DNA of 41,498 bases from Tubiluchus corallicola (Eukaryota; Priapulida; Priapulimorpha; Priapulimorphida; Tubiluchidae): positions 2,501-43,998 of the forward strand of contig JAQGDQ010001373.1 in assembly GCA_030141605.1 (NCBI GenBank). Direction: 5' to 3'. Both the position numbers and the translations under genes were made by a program. Numbering within the stretch: position 1 is the first letter of the stretch; each line of letters opens with the position of its first letter. The notes under the pieces are model-generated. The model made no database searches, was not told the DNA's origin, and worked only from the letters and a program-made list of their open reading frames with translations. Shown piece after piece: positions 18,960 through 28,894 of this stretch.

Positions 18960-19900
18960 CACTCACTCACAATTGGATATTTAAAACTGGTTTAATTTAC
19001 TGTCAGAGAAAGATTGAAACCAAACCTGTTTGAAATGCCACAAACCTGGCTTTAGTTAACAAACATTCATTCACAATCGAATATCCAGTGCTTAAATAAA
19101 GTATAAAAGCGTAGAAGGATTGAATTTGTAGAGAGTTTAAAGTATATTAGACTGAAGTTAGTGTAGACTATTGTAGACTGACTCAATCTGGTGGTTAAAA
19201 TAAAGAATATGAAATTGTGTTTAACTGTGAAAGACCATTCAACAGCAATGCTCAAGAAAAAAAGACCCATGCAGAGCTACCCAAGTCACATGCACCCACT
19301 GAGCTTACCTGATTGGCTAGTGAAATTTACTGGCAATCTACATTCCCATATATGGGAAGCCCAGCAGGTACAGGTGACTGAGCAGCACTGGCCAAGGCCA
19401 CAACCTGGATTAAACTTCGACTCCAGTTCCATAATAATTTTAAATGTAGGTGGCAGCACACATTATTGTAGTAGTTTAAATTAAGAATCGCAAATGAAAT
19501 GTGTGGCAAGTGGACCTTGGGACAGCTAACCCGTGTCGTTTTACCAGCTTGTGCGAACATTTTAAATTATTAATAATATAATATATTAATTCATATTTTT
19601 GTAAGAACAAAAAGGGAGCAAACAACTAAGCAAAAGTAAAATTAAAACAAGAAACATAAGCAGGTAATCAAGCAAATGAGCAAGCAAGCAAACGTTAAAA
19701 ACAGGTAGTTAAGCAACTAAACAAGCGAATGAACGAACTAGCAACCCAGTAAGCAAAAAGCAAGCGTGAAAACAGCAAACAAAACGTACCACCTCCACCC
19801 ATTTTCACAACATGCAATACTAAGTCATTGTTTACTTTTTTATTATCAAATATTTTAGCCGTAAACGTGTAATAATCGCTCGTTTTTTAATATGGATCTT
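18960..19900. other. Non-coding stretch with degenerate AAGC-type simple sequence
   Basis: 19615-19790 is cryptically simple (many caagcaa, aagcaac and gaacg words). 19538-19570 (ttttaccagcttgtgcgaac onward) is similar to 36164-36196, suggesting a dispersed repeat. The open frames at 19191-19484 and 19327-19560 overlap on opposite strands and match nothing known. Confidence 0.4.
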
Positions 19901-19906
19901 ATAAGA

Positions 19907-20625
19907 AGCTGACTCAGTAACTGCTTGTGGTGTGTTATTAAATGCGTTGTTAAAATGTTGTTGAAAAGCTGACCCAGCAACTGTTTGTGGTGTGTTATTA
20001 AATGCGTTGTTAAAATGTTGTTGAAAAGCTGACCCAGCAACTGTTTGTGGTGTGTTATTAAATGCGTTGTTAAAATGTTGTTGAAAAGCTGACCCAGCAA
20101 CTGTTTGTAGTGTGTTATTAAATGCGTTGTTAAAATGTTGTTGAAAAGCTGACCCAGCAACTGCTTGCGGTGTGTTATTAAATGCGTTGTTAAAATGTTG
20201 TTGAAAAGCTGACCCAGTAACTGCTTGCGGTGTGTTATTAAATGCGTTGTTAAAATGTTGTTGAAAAGCTGACCCAGTAACTGCTTGTGGTGTGTCATTA
20301 AATGCGTTGTTAAAATGTTGTTGAAAAGCTGACCCAGTAACTGCTTGTGGTGTGTTATTAAATGCGTTGTTAAAATGTTGTTGAAAAGCTGACTCAGTAA
20401 CTGCTTGTGGTGTGTTATTAAATGCGTTGTTAAAATGTTGTTGAAAGCTGACTCAGTAACTGCTTGTGGTGTGTTATTAAATGCGTTGTTAAAATGTTGT
20501 TGAAAGCTGACTCAGTAACTGCTTGTGGTGTGTCATTAAATGCGTTGTTAAAATGTTGTTGAAAAGCTGACCCAGCAACTGCTTGTGGTGTGTCATTAAA
20601 TGCGTTGTTAAAATGTTGTGTGTTC
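19907..20625. repeat. 60-bp tandem array, ~12 units
   Basis: Units run from ctgacccagcaactgcttg to gttgttaaaatgttgttgaa. Variation is limited to a few positions (cagcaa/cagtaa, tgttatt/tgtcatt), and two units are 59 bp. As 60 is a multiple of three, the minus strand stays open for 147 codons with a 20-residue repeat; I regard that as arithmetic and not coding. Confidence 0.95.
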
Positions 20626-20827
20626 TCGTTAATACAACGTTTTTCCTGCAATTATACATTTAGTTTAAACATCATTTATGGGAGTATACAAGCAGAATAA
20701 AAGTATCTGATTTGTTTAAATACAAATTGTTTATTTACAAGCAATAAGCAATTATGGTGTGGGGGGCGGGGAATCGTGACCCTACAAGGGTTAAGCAAAC
20801 ATACTAACATTACATGAGTAAACATAA

Positions 20828-21505
20828 AAACACTCCAATTTACATTTCAAGAACAAGTCAAATCATTTCATCAAACTATTTACAATGGAGAAAAAAGTAA
20901 AAAACTCCAATTTGCATTTCAAGAACAAGTCAAATCATTTCAGCAAACTATTTACAATGGAGAAAAAAGTAAACTCCAATTTACATTTCAAGAACAAGTC
21001 AAATCATTTCATCAAACTATTTACAATGGAGAAAAAAGTAAAAAAACTCCAATTTGCATTTCAAGAACAAGTCAAATCATTTCAGCAAACTATTTACAAT
21101 GGAGAAAAAAGTAAACTCCAATTTACATTTCAAGAACAAGTCAAATCATTTCAGCAAACTATTTACAATGGAGAAAAAAGTAAAAAAACTCCAATTTACA
21201 TTTCAAGAACAAGTCAAATCATTTCATCAAACTATTTACAATGGAGAAAAAAGTAAAAAAACTCCAATTTACATTTCAAGAACAAGTCAAATCATTTCAT
21301 CAAACTATTTACAATGGAGAAAAAAGTAAAAAAACTCCAATTTACATTTCAAGAACAAGTCAAATCATTTCATCAAACTATTTACAATGGAGAAAAAAGT
21401 CAAAAACTCCAATTTACATTTCAAGAACAAGTCAAATGATTTCATCAAACTATTTACAATGGAGAAAAAAGTAAAAAACTCCAATTTGTATCATTTCATC
21501 AAACA
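20828..21505. repeat. ~70-73-bp tandem array, 9-10 units, partly dimeric
   Basis: Units contain ctccaatttacatttcaaga and caaactatttacaatggaga. Length varies because of the A-run before ctcc. Early units alternate between ttgcat/cagcaa and ttacat/catcaa forms, suggesting a dimer; later units are all of the second form. Confidence 0.93.
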
Positions 21506-22129
21506 ATATTCAAAAAACTTCTGCATTTACATATTTACATAATTCTGTAGTTATAGCAGTGGTTATACTAAGAGTTAAGCTGCTATATTATGTACTTATG
21601 AAGGCTCGGTAACTGGACCCATGGAGGACTCCGTATTTTTGTTATGATTACTATTATGTTCATTAAAATATATGTAGAAAAAACGTTCAAAACGTTCCAA
21701 ATATGTTCAACTGAACATTTTTTTGATGTTCAAAAATGCTCATTCTGACATTGCGAACAAGTTCAAGATTCAACTTCTCCTGTTATGAGCAAAAATATTC
21801 ATTTTAATGTCAGCAAAAAGCTAACACAGTTTCTCTTTGGAGGTTATTTCAATGTTGGCACGTTAAAAGCCAGTGCAAGACAGCTTTGTACTGTGAGGAT
21901 GTGCCAAGTCAAAAGCCAGTGCAAGATGACCCAAACTTCTCTCCTTAAGCTTGGAGAATTACGTTTCAATTTGAACGTTAATTGCTATTTGCAATTTAGA
22001 GCTTCAGCATCATCAGCGGATACATTACAGTTTCTCGGATTTTTTAATATAAAAATATAAAAGTGCTTACATATTTCGCATAATATTTAAAGTTGACATT
22101 CAACACAAATTTTCTGCAGTGCATTGTAT

Positions 22130-22770
22130 TCTAAAGTGCAATATATGCTGCAATATATTCTATTAATTGTCACATATCCAATAAGCTGCAATATTCTATT
22201 AACTGCAATATATCGTAGCAACTGTAGTATATTCTATTAATGGTAACATACACTATATGCTGCAATATTCTGTTAACTGCAATATATCGTAGCAACTGCA
22301 GTATATTCTATTAATGGTAACACGTCCTATAAGCTGCAATATTCTGTTACAATATTCTATTAACTGCAATATATCGTAGCAACAGCAGTATATATTCTAT
22401 TAATGGTAACATACACTATATGCTGCAATATTCTGTTAACTGCAATGCATCACAGCAGCTGCAGTACATTCTATTAATGGTAACATATCCTATATGCTGC
22501 AATATTCTGTTAACTGCAATATATCGTAGCAACTGCAGTATATTCTATTAATTGTAACATATCCTATAAGCTGCAATATTTCTAGAAACTGCAACCTTCA
22601 ACAAACTACAATATACCATACAAGCTGCACTATATTCTATTAATTGTTAACGTATCCCCTATAAGACGATGTATTTTTAGAAACTGCAATATATCATGCA
22701 AACTGCAATATATTCTATTAATTTTTACATGTCCTTTAAGCTGTAGTATTTCTAAAAACTGCAGTATATT
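22130..22770. repeat. Degenerate ~75-bp tandem array
   Basis: Recurring aactgcaatatatcgtagca (22201, 22275, 22362, 22438, 22512) and attctattaatggtaacat blocks, with indels. About eight units, decaying toward the right end (agctgtagtatttct, aaactgcagtatat). Confidence 0.88.
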
Positions 22771-22774
22771 GTAT

Positions 22775-22905
22775 AAGCTACAGTATGTTAAGTTAGTTGC
22801 ACTGTATCGTATACAAGTTGTGCATAAAAACTATTTATTAAGCTACAGTATGTTAAGTAAGTTGCACTGTATCGTATACAAGTTGTGCATAAAAACTAAC
22901 TATTT
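22775..22905. repeat. 65-bp direct duplication
   Basis: aagctacagtatgttaagt begins copies at 22775 and 22840, and both continue to gttgtgcataaaaact. The copies are nearly identical. Confidence 0.9.
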
Positions 22906-23049
22906 ATAAGATAGAGTGACCATGATGCTGATGATGCTGGATGTTTGTGAGGCGGCAGTTACCGAGCCGATGAGGAGGAATTTTCTGAAGAGCAGGGGGA
23001 GGGGGATTGAAAACAATAATCATTAATAATAATTTCTATTTCTGGTGCT

Positions 23050-23190
23050 TTAATTAAGAAGCGTAATTGTTCAAAGTACGCTCAAAACATTTTAAAGATT
23101 TGAAGCACCAATGTTGCTTTAATTATTGTTAATTAAGAAGCGTAATTGTTCAAAGAACGCTTAAAACGTTTTAATGATTCGAAGCGTCAA
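23050..23190. repeat. 79-bp imperfect direct duplication
   Basis: aattaagaagcgtaattgtt starts copies near 23052 and 23131, each followed by caaag.acgct.aaaac.tttta. Substitutions are scattered, so this one is older than its neighbours. Confidence 0.85.
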
Positions 23191-23360
23191 AAGTGTTCAT
23201 AATAGAATTGATCCCCCTCCCATGCCGATAGTGACCAGGCGGTGGGAAGCTAATTTTTAACAACATGGCGACACATATTTCAGCCATATTTAATTGATTG
23301 TACATTCAAACGTTATCTATACATGGACAGCCATGGTTACGATATTAGGCAACATCTTTA

Positions 23361-23492
23361 ATTTATGCAAGGTGGCAAACTTGATGCCTATAGTCAAAAT
23401 AACAGCTTGACTATATACAAGGTTTAAATTATGCAACGTGGCAAACTTGATGCCTATAGTCAAAATAACAGCTTGACTATATACAAGGTTGT
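23361..23492. repeat. 66-bp direct duplication
   Basis: atgcaaggtggcaaacttga (near 23365) and atgcaacgtggcaaacttga (near 23431) start two nearly identical copies, both ending gactatatacaaggt. Confidence 0.9.
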
Positions 23493-23682
23493 GTGTCATA
23501 ATAGTAATTATTTTCATAGAAGAAACATTCAGCCATTATTCCTCATATGCTGGAAAAGGATGGACAAATCTTTGTATGACAAAATGATGGAAATTAACAT
23601 TACTGGTTCATGAAAAAAATGTAGTGATAGATTCCATATGAAATGAGATTGTAGTAGAGCGATAAAGATCACATTACAGATT

Positions 23683-24625
23683 CATCGAGTAACAATATAC
23701 ACAGCCATGTCACAGTATAGTGATGGATGTTATAGCCATGTCACAGTATAGTGATGTATGTTATAGCCATGTCACAGTATAGTGATGGATGTTATAGAAC
23801 AGTGATGGAAACTACCATCATAAACGAGTCACATAAAATGTGATAGTAACGAAAAAAACTGCCATCAAGGCATCAAATGAAGAGACATGATAACGTGATG
23901 CGAGTCACTATTAATGTTTTCATCGAGTAACATGATACATAGCCATGTCACAGTATAGTGATGGATGTTATAGAACAGTGATGGAAACTACCATCATAAA
24001 CGAGTCACATAAAATGATGTGATAGTAACGAAAAAAACTGCCGTCAAGGCATCAAATGAAGAGACATGATAACGTGATGCGAGTCACTATTAATGTTTTC
24101 ATCGAGTAACATGATACATAGCCATGTCACAGTATAGTGATGGATGTTATAGAACAGTGATGGAAACTACCATCATAAACGAGTCACATAAAATGATGTG
24201 ATAGTAACGAAAAAAACTGCCATCAAGGCATCAAATGAAGAGACATGATAACGTGATGCGAGTCACTATTAATGTTTTCATCGAGTAACATGATACATAG
24301 CCATGTCACAGTATAGTGATGGATGTTATAGAACAGTGATGGAAACTACCATCATAAACGAGTCACATAAAATGTGATAGTAACGAAAAAAACTGCCATC
24401 AAGGCATCAAATGAAGAGACATGATAACGTGATGCGAGTCACTATTAATGTTTTCATCGAGTAACATGATACATAGCCATGTCACAGTATAGTGATGGAT
24501 GTTATAGAACAGTGATGGAAAGTACCATCATCAACGAGTCGCATAAAATGATGTGATAGTAACGAAAAAAACTGCCATCAAAGCGACAAATGAAGAGACA
24601 TGATAACGTGATGCGACAAATGCCT
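23683..24625. repeat. ~180-bp tandem array, about 5 units
   Basis: Units run from catcgagtaacatgatacat through gccatgtcacagtatagtga to gataacgtgatgcgagtcac. A leading partial region (23703-23790) has short ~45-bp sub-repeats of the gccatgtcacagtatagtga block. Units differ by a 3-bp atg insertion and single substitutions. The last unit is more diverged. Confidence 0.93.
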
Positions 24626-25059
24626 TATAAGAGAGAAACGGAATATTTTAAAAAATTCTCTTGATGAAATTGAACAGAATCACTGATTATTAATCAGTAC
24701 TAAAGCAGTAAACAAGTAAAACTGATAACAGTGGTGGCAACTACTGCTAATATATCACATAAAGTGGCATGACACAGCACCGAAACTAGAATATTTCAAA
24801 AAATATTGAGCCATCAGGGAAATACTCCTGTCATGACATATGGAGAAATGCACGTTATTAAACATTGCACTGTTAAAACTGCTTGATAAAGTTGAACGTA
24901 ACAGTCGGCATTGAAACTGTACCAACAATAACGGTACAGAAAACAGCCGCTATTTAAAGATTACATGATCAAAATGCCCTTGTTGAAACTGAACATAATC
25001 ATTGAAAAATACAGTACGAAAGAAGGTTCCTTAAAGATTGCACATTTAAAACTCGAGCA

Positions 25060-25940
25060 AAAAACTGAAAGTAATCATCAATGAAACTGTACCAACAATT
25101 ACAGCATCGAAAAAACTCCATTAAAGATGAACGATTGTGGACAAAATTGGAAGTTATCGGTATTGAACTCGCACCAACAATTATAGCACATATAAGAACT
25201 CCATTAAAGATTAAACGATTGAAATTGCAGTGAACAAAATTGGAAGTTATCGGCATTGAACTCGTACTAACAATTATAGCACATACAAAAACTCTATTAA
25301 AGATTGAACGATTGAAATTGCAGTGAATAAAATTGGAAGTTATCGGTATTGAACTCGTGCCAACAATTATAGCACATACAAAAACTCCATTAAAGATTAA
25401 ACGATTGAAATTGCAATGAACAAAATTGGAAGTTATCGGCATTGAACTCGTGCCAACAATTATAGCACATACAAAAACTCCATTAAAGATAAAACGATTG
25501 AAATTGCAGTGAACAAAATTGGAAGTTATCGGTATTGAACTCGTGCCAACAATTATAGCACATATAAGAACTCCATTAAAGATAAAACGATTGAAATTGC
25601 AGTGAACAAAATTGGAAGTTATCGGCATTGAACTCGTACTAACAATTATAGCACATACAAAAACTCTATTAAAGATTGAACGATTGAAATTGCAGTGGAT
25701 AAAATTGGAAGTTATCGGCATTGAACTCGTGCCAACAATTATAGCACATACAAAAACTCCATTAAAGATTGAACGATTGAAATTGCAGTGGATAAAATTG
25801 AAAGTTATCGGTATTGAACTCGTACTAACAATTATAGCACATACAAAAACTCCATTAAAGATTGAACGATTGAAATTGCAGTGGATAAAATTGAAAGTTA
25901 TCGGTATTGAACTCATACCAACAATTATAGAAAAAATTAC
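25060..25940. repeat. 93-bp tandem array, ~9 units, open on the minus strand
   Basis: Units contain ggaagttatcggtattgaac (25149, 25242, 25335 and so on) and agcacatacaaaaactccat. Because 93 is three times 31, the minus strand stays open from 26033 to 24999 (344 codons) with a 31-residue period (ITSNFVHCN, CAIIVGTSS). Unit-to-unit differences mostly change the residue (Ile/Val, Ser/Phe/Leu, Gly/Arg), which does not look like selection on a protein. Older, sparser versions extend left to about 24650. Confidence 0.93.
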
Positions 25941-26039
25941 AGAAAAAAGCTTCATTAACGATTGTAGGATCAAAATTGAATTGATTAAATTGAAAATAAT
26001 CAACACTGAAACCTGACAAGAAATTAACTTCAAATGGCT

Positions 26040-26745
26040 TTGCCAGATTTGTTCTGCTGCTTAAGAGACAGGAGTTTAAGATTAGGGATATTTTTGCATT
26101 CAACTGCAAGGTCACGTTGTTGTGGAGGGACTGCAACTAGACTCTTTATGAAAACTAATCATCTAAGAGTAGACATTGGACCAGGAAGGTGAACTGTGAT
26201 TTTGATATGGTCACCCATCCATTTACTATCGGGTCTCTAGCTTCGATTGCTAAACTAGGTCAGCCATGTTTTGGCTAATATGATTTTAGTAACGACGACT
26301 AATCCGTGTGCTATCTAGTCTTTACTGTATAAAATTTCGATTCCTAAACAAAGTCAGCCATATTTTAGCGTATGTGATTTTAGTAGTGGTCACTCATCTA
26401 ACTACTTTCTAGTCTTAGCTCTGGTTAACTTCACTTCAATTGCCAAGATTACTAATTTCGCCCTAAAGCTAGTTCAACAAAAAGCAAACACCAGGCGGCA
26501 CAACCAGTTAGCAAAACACTTGCTAGTCACAGCCTAAAAAGCTTATAAATGAAATGCTTTACAAAAATAAAGATGGATTTTGCAAATATTAGACTAAAGT
26601 ATTATTAAATAATTTGTGAAAGGCCTGCAATTAACAAGGTTAGGCTGGGGGGTGAATCAGGTTTTGAATTATTCGTAAGGTAATGGACAAAATATGGGAA
26701 GTTACTTTTGAACAGGGATCTAAATGATCTGCATAAAAATTTGAA
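26040..26745. other. Non-coding stretch, nothing recognised
   Basis: AT-rich sequence. An imperfect internal duplication is seen around 26255-26400: gtcagccatgttttggctaa and gtcagccatattttagcgta, each followed by atgattttagta- or gtgattttagta-like text. No exon or family match. Confidence 0.45.
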
Positions 26746-27040
26746 ATCACTGTACAGTTCTTTCAACTGCATAGCTTTCTGTAGTTCTTTAAACCGCAGA
26801 ACTTTTTGTACAGTTCTTTAAACTGCACAATTTTCTGTACAGTTCTTTAAACCGCATAACTTTTTGTACAGTTCTTTAAACTGCATAATTTTCTGTACAG
26901 TTCTTTAAACCGCATAACTTTTTGTACAGTTCTTTTAAGCTGCATAACTTTCTGTACAGTTCTTTAAGCTGCATAGCTTTCTGTAGTTCTTTAAACCGCA
27001 TAACTTTTTGTACAGTTCTTTAAACTGCATAATAATATAT
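26745..27040. repeat. ~30-bp tandem array (alternating, ~59-bp dimer)
   Basis: Units of tgtacagttctttaaactgc plus ataatttt or ataactttt alternate between aactgc/attttc and aaccgc/cttttt forms. About ten units with some truncated copies (ctgtagttc). Confidence 0.9.
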
Positions 27041-27148
27041 GCTTCCCTCAAGTACTTACAGTAGTATGTTAGTAGAAAGAAACTGTCAGTCAGTTAATGC
27101 CTAGGACTTGTCCGTCTTTACTGAAAGTTTGTTCTGTACAGTAGCGAC

Positions 27149-27234
27149 ATACACTGTACATGTACATACTTCTATACACGCGCGCTATGCATAGAAGTAT
27201 AAATCTGCATGTACAGAATGTATACCACTAAGGT
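27149..27234. other. Hairpin-forming inverted repeat
   Basis: atacttctat (27166-27175) and atagaagtat (27191-27200) form a perfect 10-bp stem around a 15-base loop. Flanking actgtacatgtac and gcatgtacagaatgtatac extend it imperfectly. Function unknown; it may be a small inverted-repeat element or the remains of one. Confidence 0.55.
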
Positions 27235-27437
27235 TCTGTACCATATTAGTTCGTAAATAGAATCAGAGGTTAATAGCTCAATGTCAGAACTCGGTGTACT
27301 TTTGGGAAGCATTTTAAGTTAACAAAATCGTGACTTGTGGTAACAAATTTCTGGTTAGAACTTTTTCAGTACAGCGTGGAGTTTAGCAAATTCTACGAAA
27401 TATTTCTTTTAAAGATAACGGGAACATTTAAAAGGAA

Positions 27438-27496
27438 ATGAAGGAACTTCAGGCTCTCGTCAAGGAAAGGAAAGATGGGCCGGGAGGAGACTGCAG
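27438..27496 (+). CDS. Candidate upstream exon of the unrecognised spliced gene
   Basis: An ATG opens MKELQALVKERKDGPGGDC and reaches a possible donor (CAG/GTTGTC, a weak match) in phase 2. That is the phase needed by the next exon at 28895. The segment is more GC-rich than its surroundings, as is the later exon 29463-29637. Evidence is phase and composition only; without a transcript it is a guess. Confidence 0.22.
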
Positions 27497-27649
27497 GTTG
27501 TCCATCCCACTCCAACCTTGTTTCCTCCTTATTTTACGAACTATTAACATTGATTCAACCAGTAAAAAAAATGTATTTATATACAATGGAAGTTTCACGA
27601 AAAATGTAGACTTTCCCTTTAACATATACTTTGTTGGGATAACTGTTTT

Positions 27650-28130
27650 CCCTTTCACACAGGGGATGGGCAGACATGGCTTTCTAAGGCATGACTGAAT
27701 TTCATTTCACAGAGGGGATGGGAGGACATGGCTCTCTTCTAAAATCATGACTGACTTTCATTACACAGAGGGGATGGGAGGACATGGCTTCCTTCTAAAA
27801 GCATGACTGACTTTCATTACACAGAGGGGATGGGAGGACATGGCTCTCTTCTAAAATCATGACTGACTTTCATTACACAGAGGGGATGGGAGGACATGGC
27901 TCTCTTCTAAAATCATGACTGACTATCATTACACAGAGGGGATGGGAGGACATGGCTTCCTTCTAAAATCATGACTGAATTTCATTACACAGAGGGGATG
28001 GGAGGACATGGCTCTCTTCTAAAAGCATGACTGAATTTCATTACACAGAGGGCATGGGAGGACATGGCTTCCTTCTAAAAGCATGACTGACTTTCATTAC
28101 AAAGAGGGCATGGGAGGATATGGGTTTGTT
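27650..28130. repeat. 56/57-bp tandem array, 8 units
   Basis: Units contain acacagaggggatgggagga then catggctctcttctaaaatc and atgactgactttcatt. Two alternating forms (ctctcttct and cttccttct). The right-hand units carry gggcatggg. Copies are close to identical. Confidence 0.95.
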
Positions 28131-28894
28131 TCTAAAGTATGAACAACTTTCATTTCACTTATCTAGAACGTGGCTATCTCTCGTTTCCTGGGAGACGGCA
28201 AAACTAAAAAACCCTCAAATGATTTTCAAGGAAGTAGCTGTCTCTCATTCCACAGTAAGAGTTCTAGAGCACGACTGTCTTTTAGTTTTTGTTAAAGTAC
28301 TACCTCTTCCGGAAGTGGTTGTGGAGGTTAGACATAATTAAAATAATAGGGAATTTACTATTATAAGTAAAAAAAACTTGTAACAAACCTTAGTTTATTG
28401 ATAAGCGAAAGATAACTGTATATTTGTACAAGGGTTTGACAAAATTAGGCCTGCCTAAAACTAGAAACAGTGAATGGATAAAGATGGATTCCCCTTTTGT
28501 TCATCAAGCCTTCATATTCGTTATTACTTATTTTGACCCTGTATATTAACATTAGAGCTGCTATAAAATTATAAGAAAGTTAACGTTTATTGCATGTAAT
28601 TAAAAGTTGTTATTTTTTCAAATACACGTGTATTAGCTGCGAAATTTAATTTGGTAAGTTTGACTATTTTCTTGTTGAATTTTTAAATTTTAAATGACCC
28701 TACTGTGTCCGTGTGTCTATTCGTCCACTGTCCACAATAGGTTTTTCTCTTGTATTTCTGTAACAAATGATCGGATCGTCATGAAACTCGTGCGATTCGA
28801 ACTCTAGATCCTGTGCAGTTAGAATCTTGACATTGCTAAAATGGTTTTAGCTGACCGAGCCGTAAATAACACTTCATTTTTTTGCTTATTTCAG
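28131..28894. other. Non-coding, probable intron
   Basis: AT-rich. The frame at 28120-28341 runs out of the repeat array and matches nothing. If the candidate exon at 27438 is real, this stretch and the array are its intron, with acceptor tttgcttatttcag at 28894. Confidence 0.4.

Noticed and set aside
19855-20651. 147- and 73-codon minus-strand frames with a 20-residue repeat
   Set aside because: The 60-bp period keeps any stop-free unit open. No start context, domain or selection signal is visible.
21785-22060. 91-codon plus frame (MSKNIHFNVSKKL...)
   Set aside because: No recognisable domain; it contains an internal repeat (aaagccagtgcaaga twice) and low-complexity ends. Kept out for lack of support.
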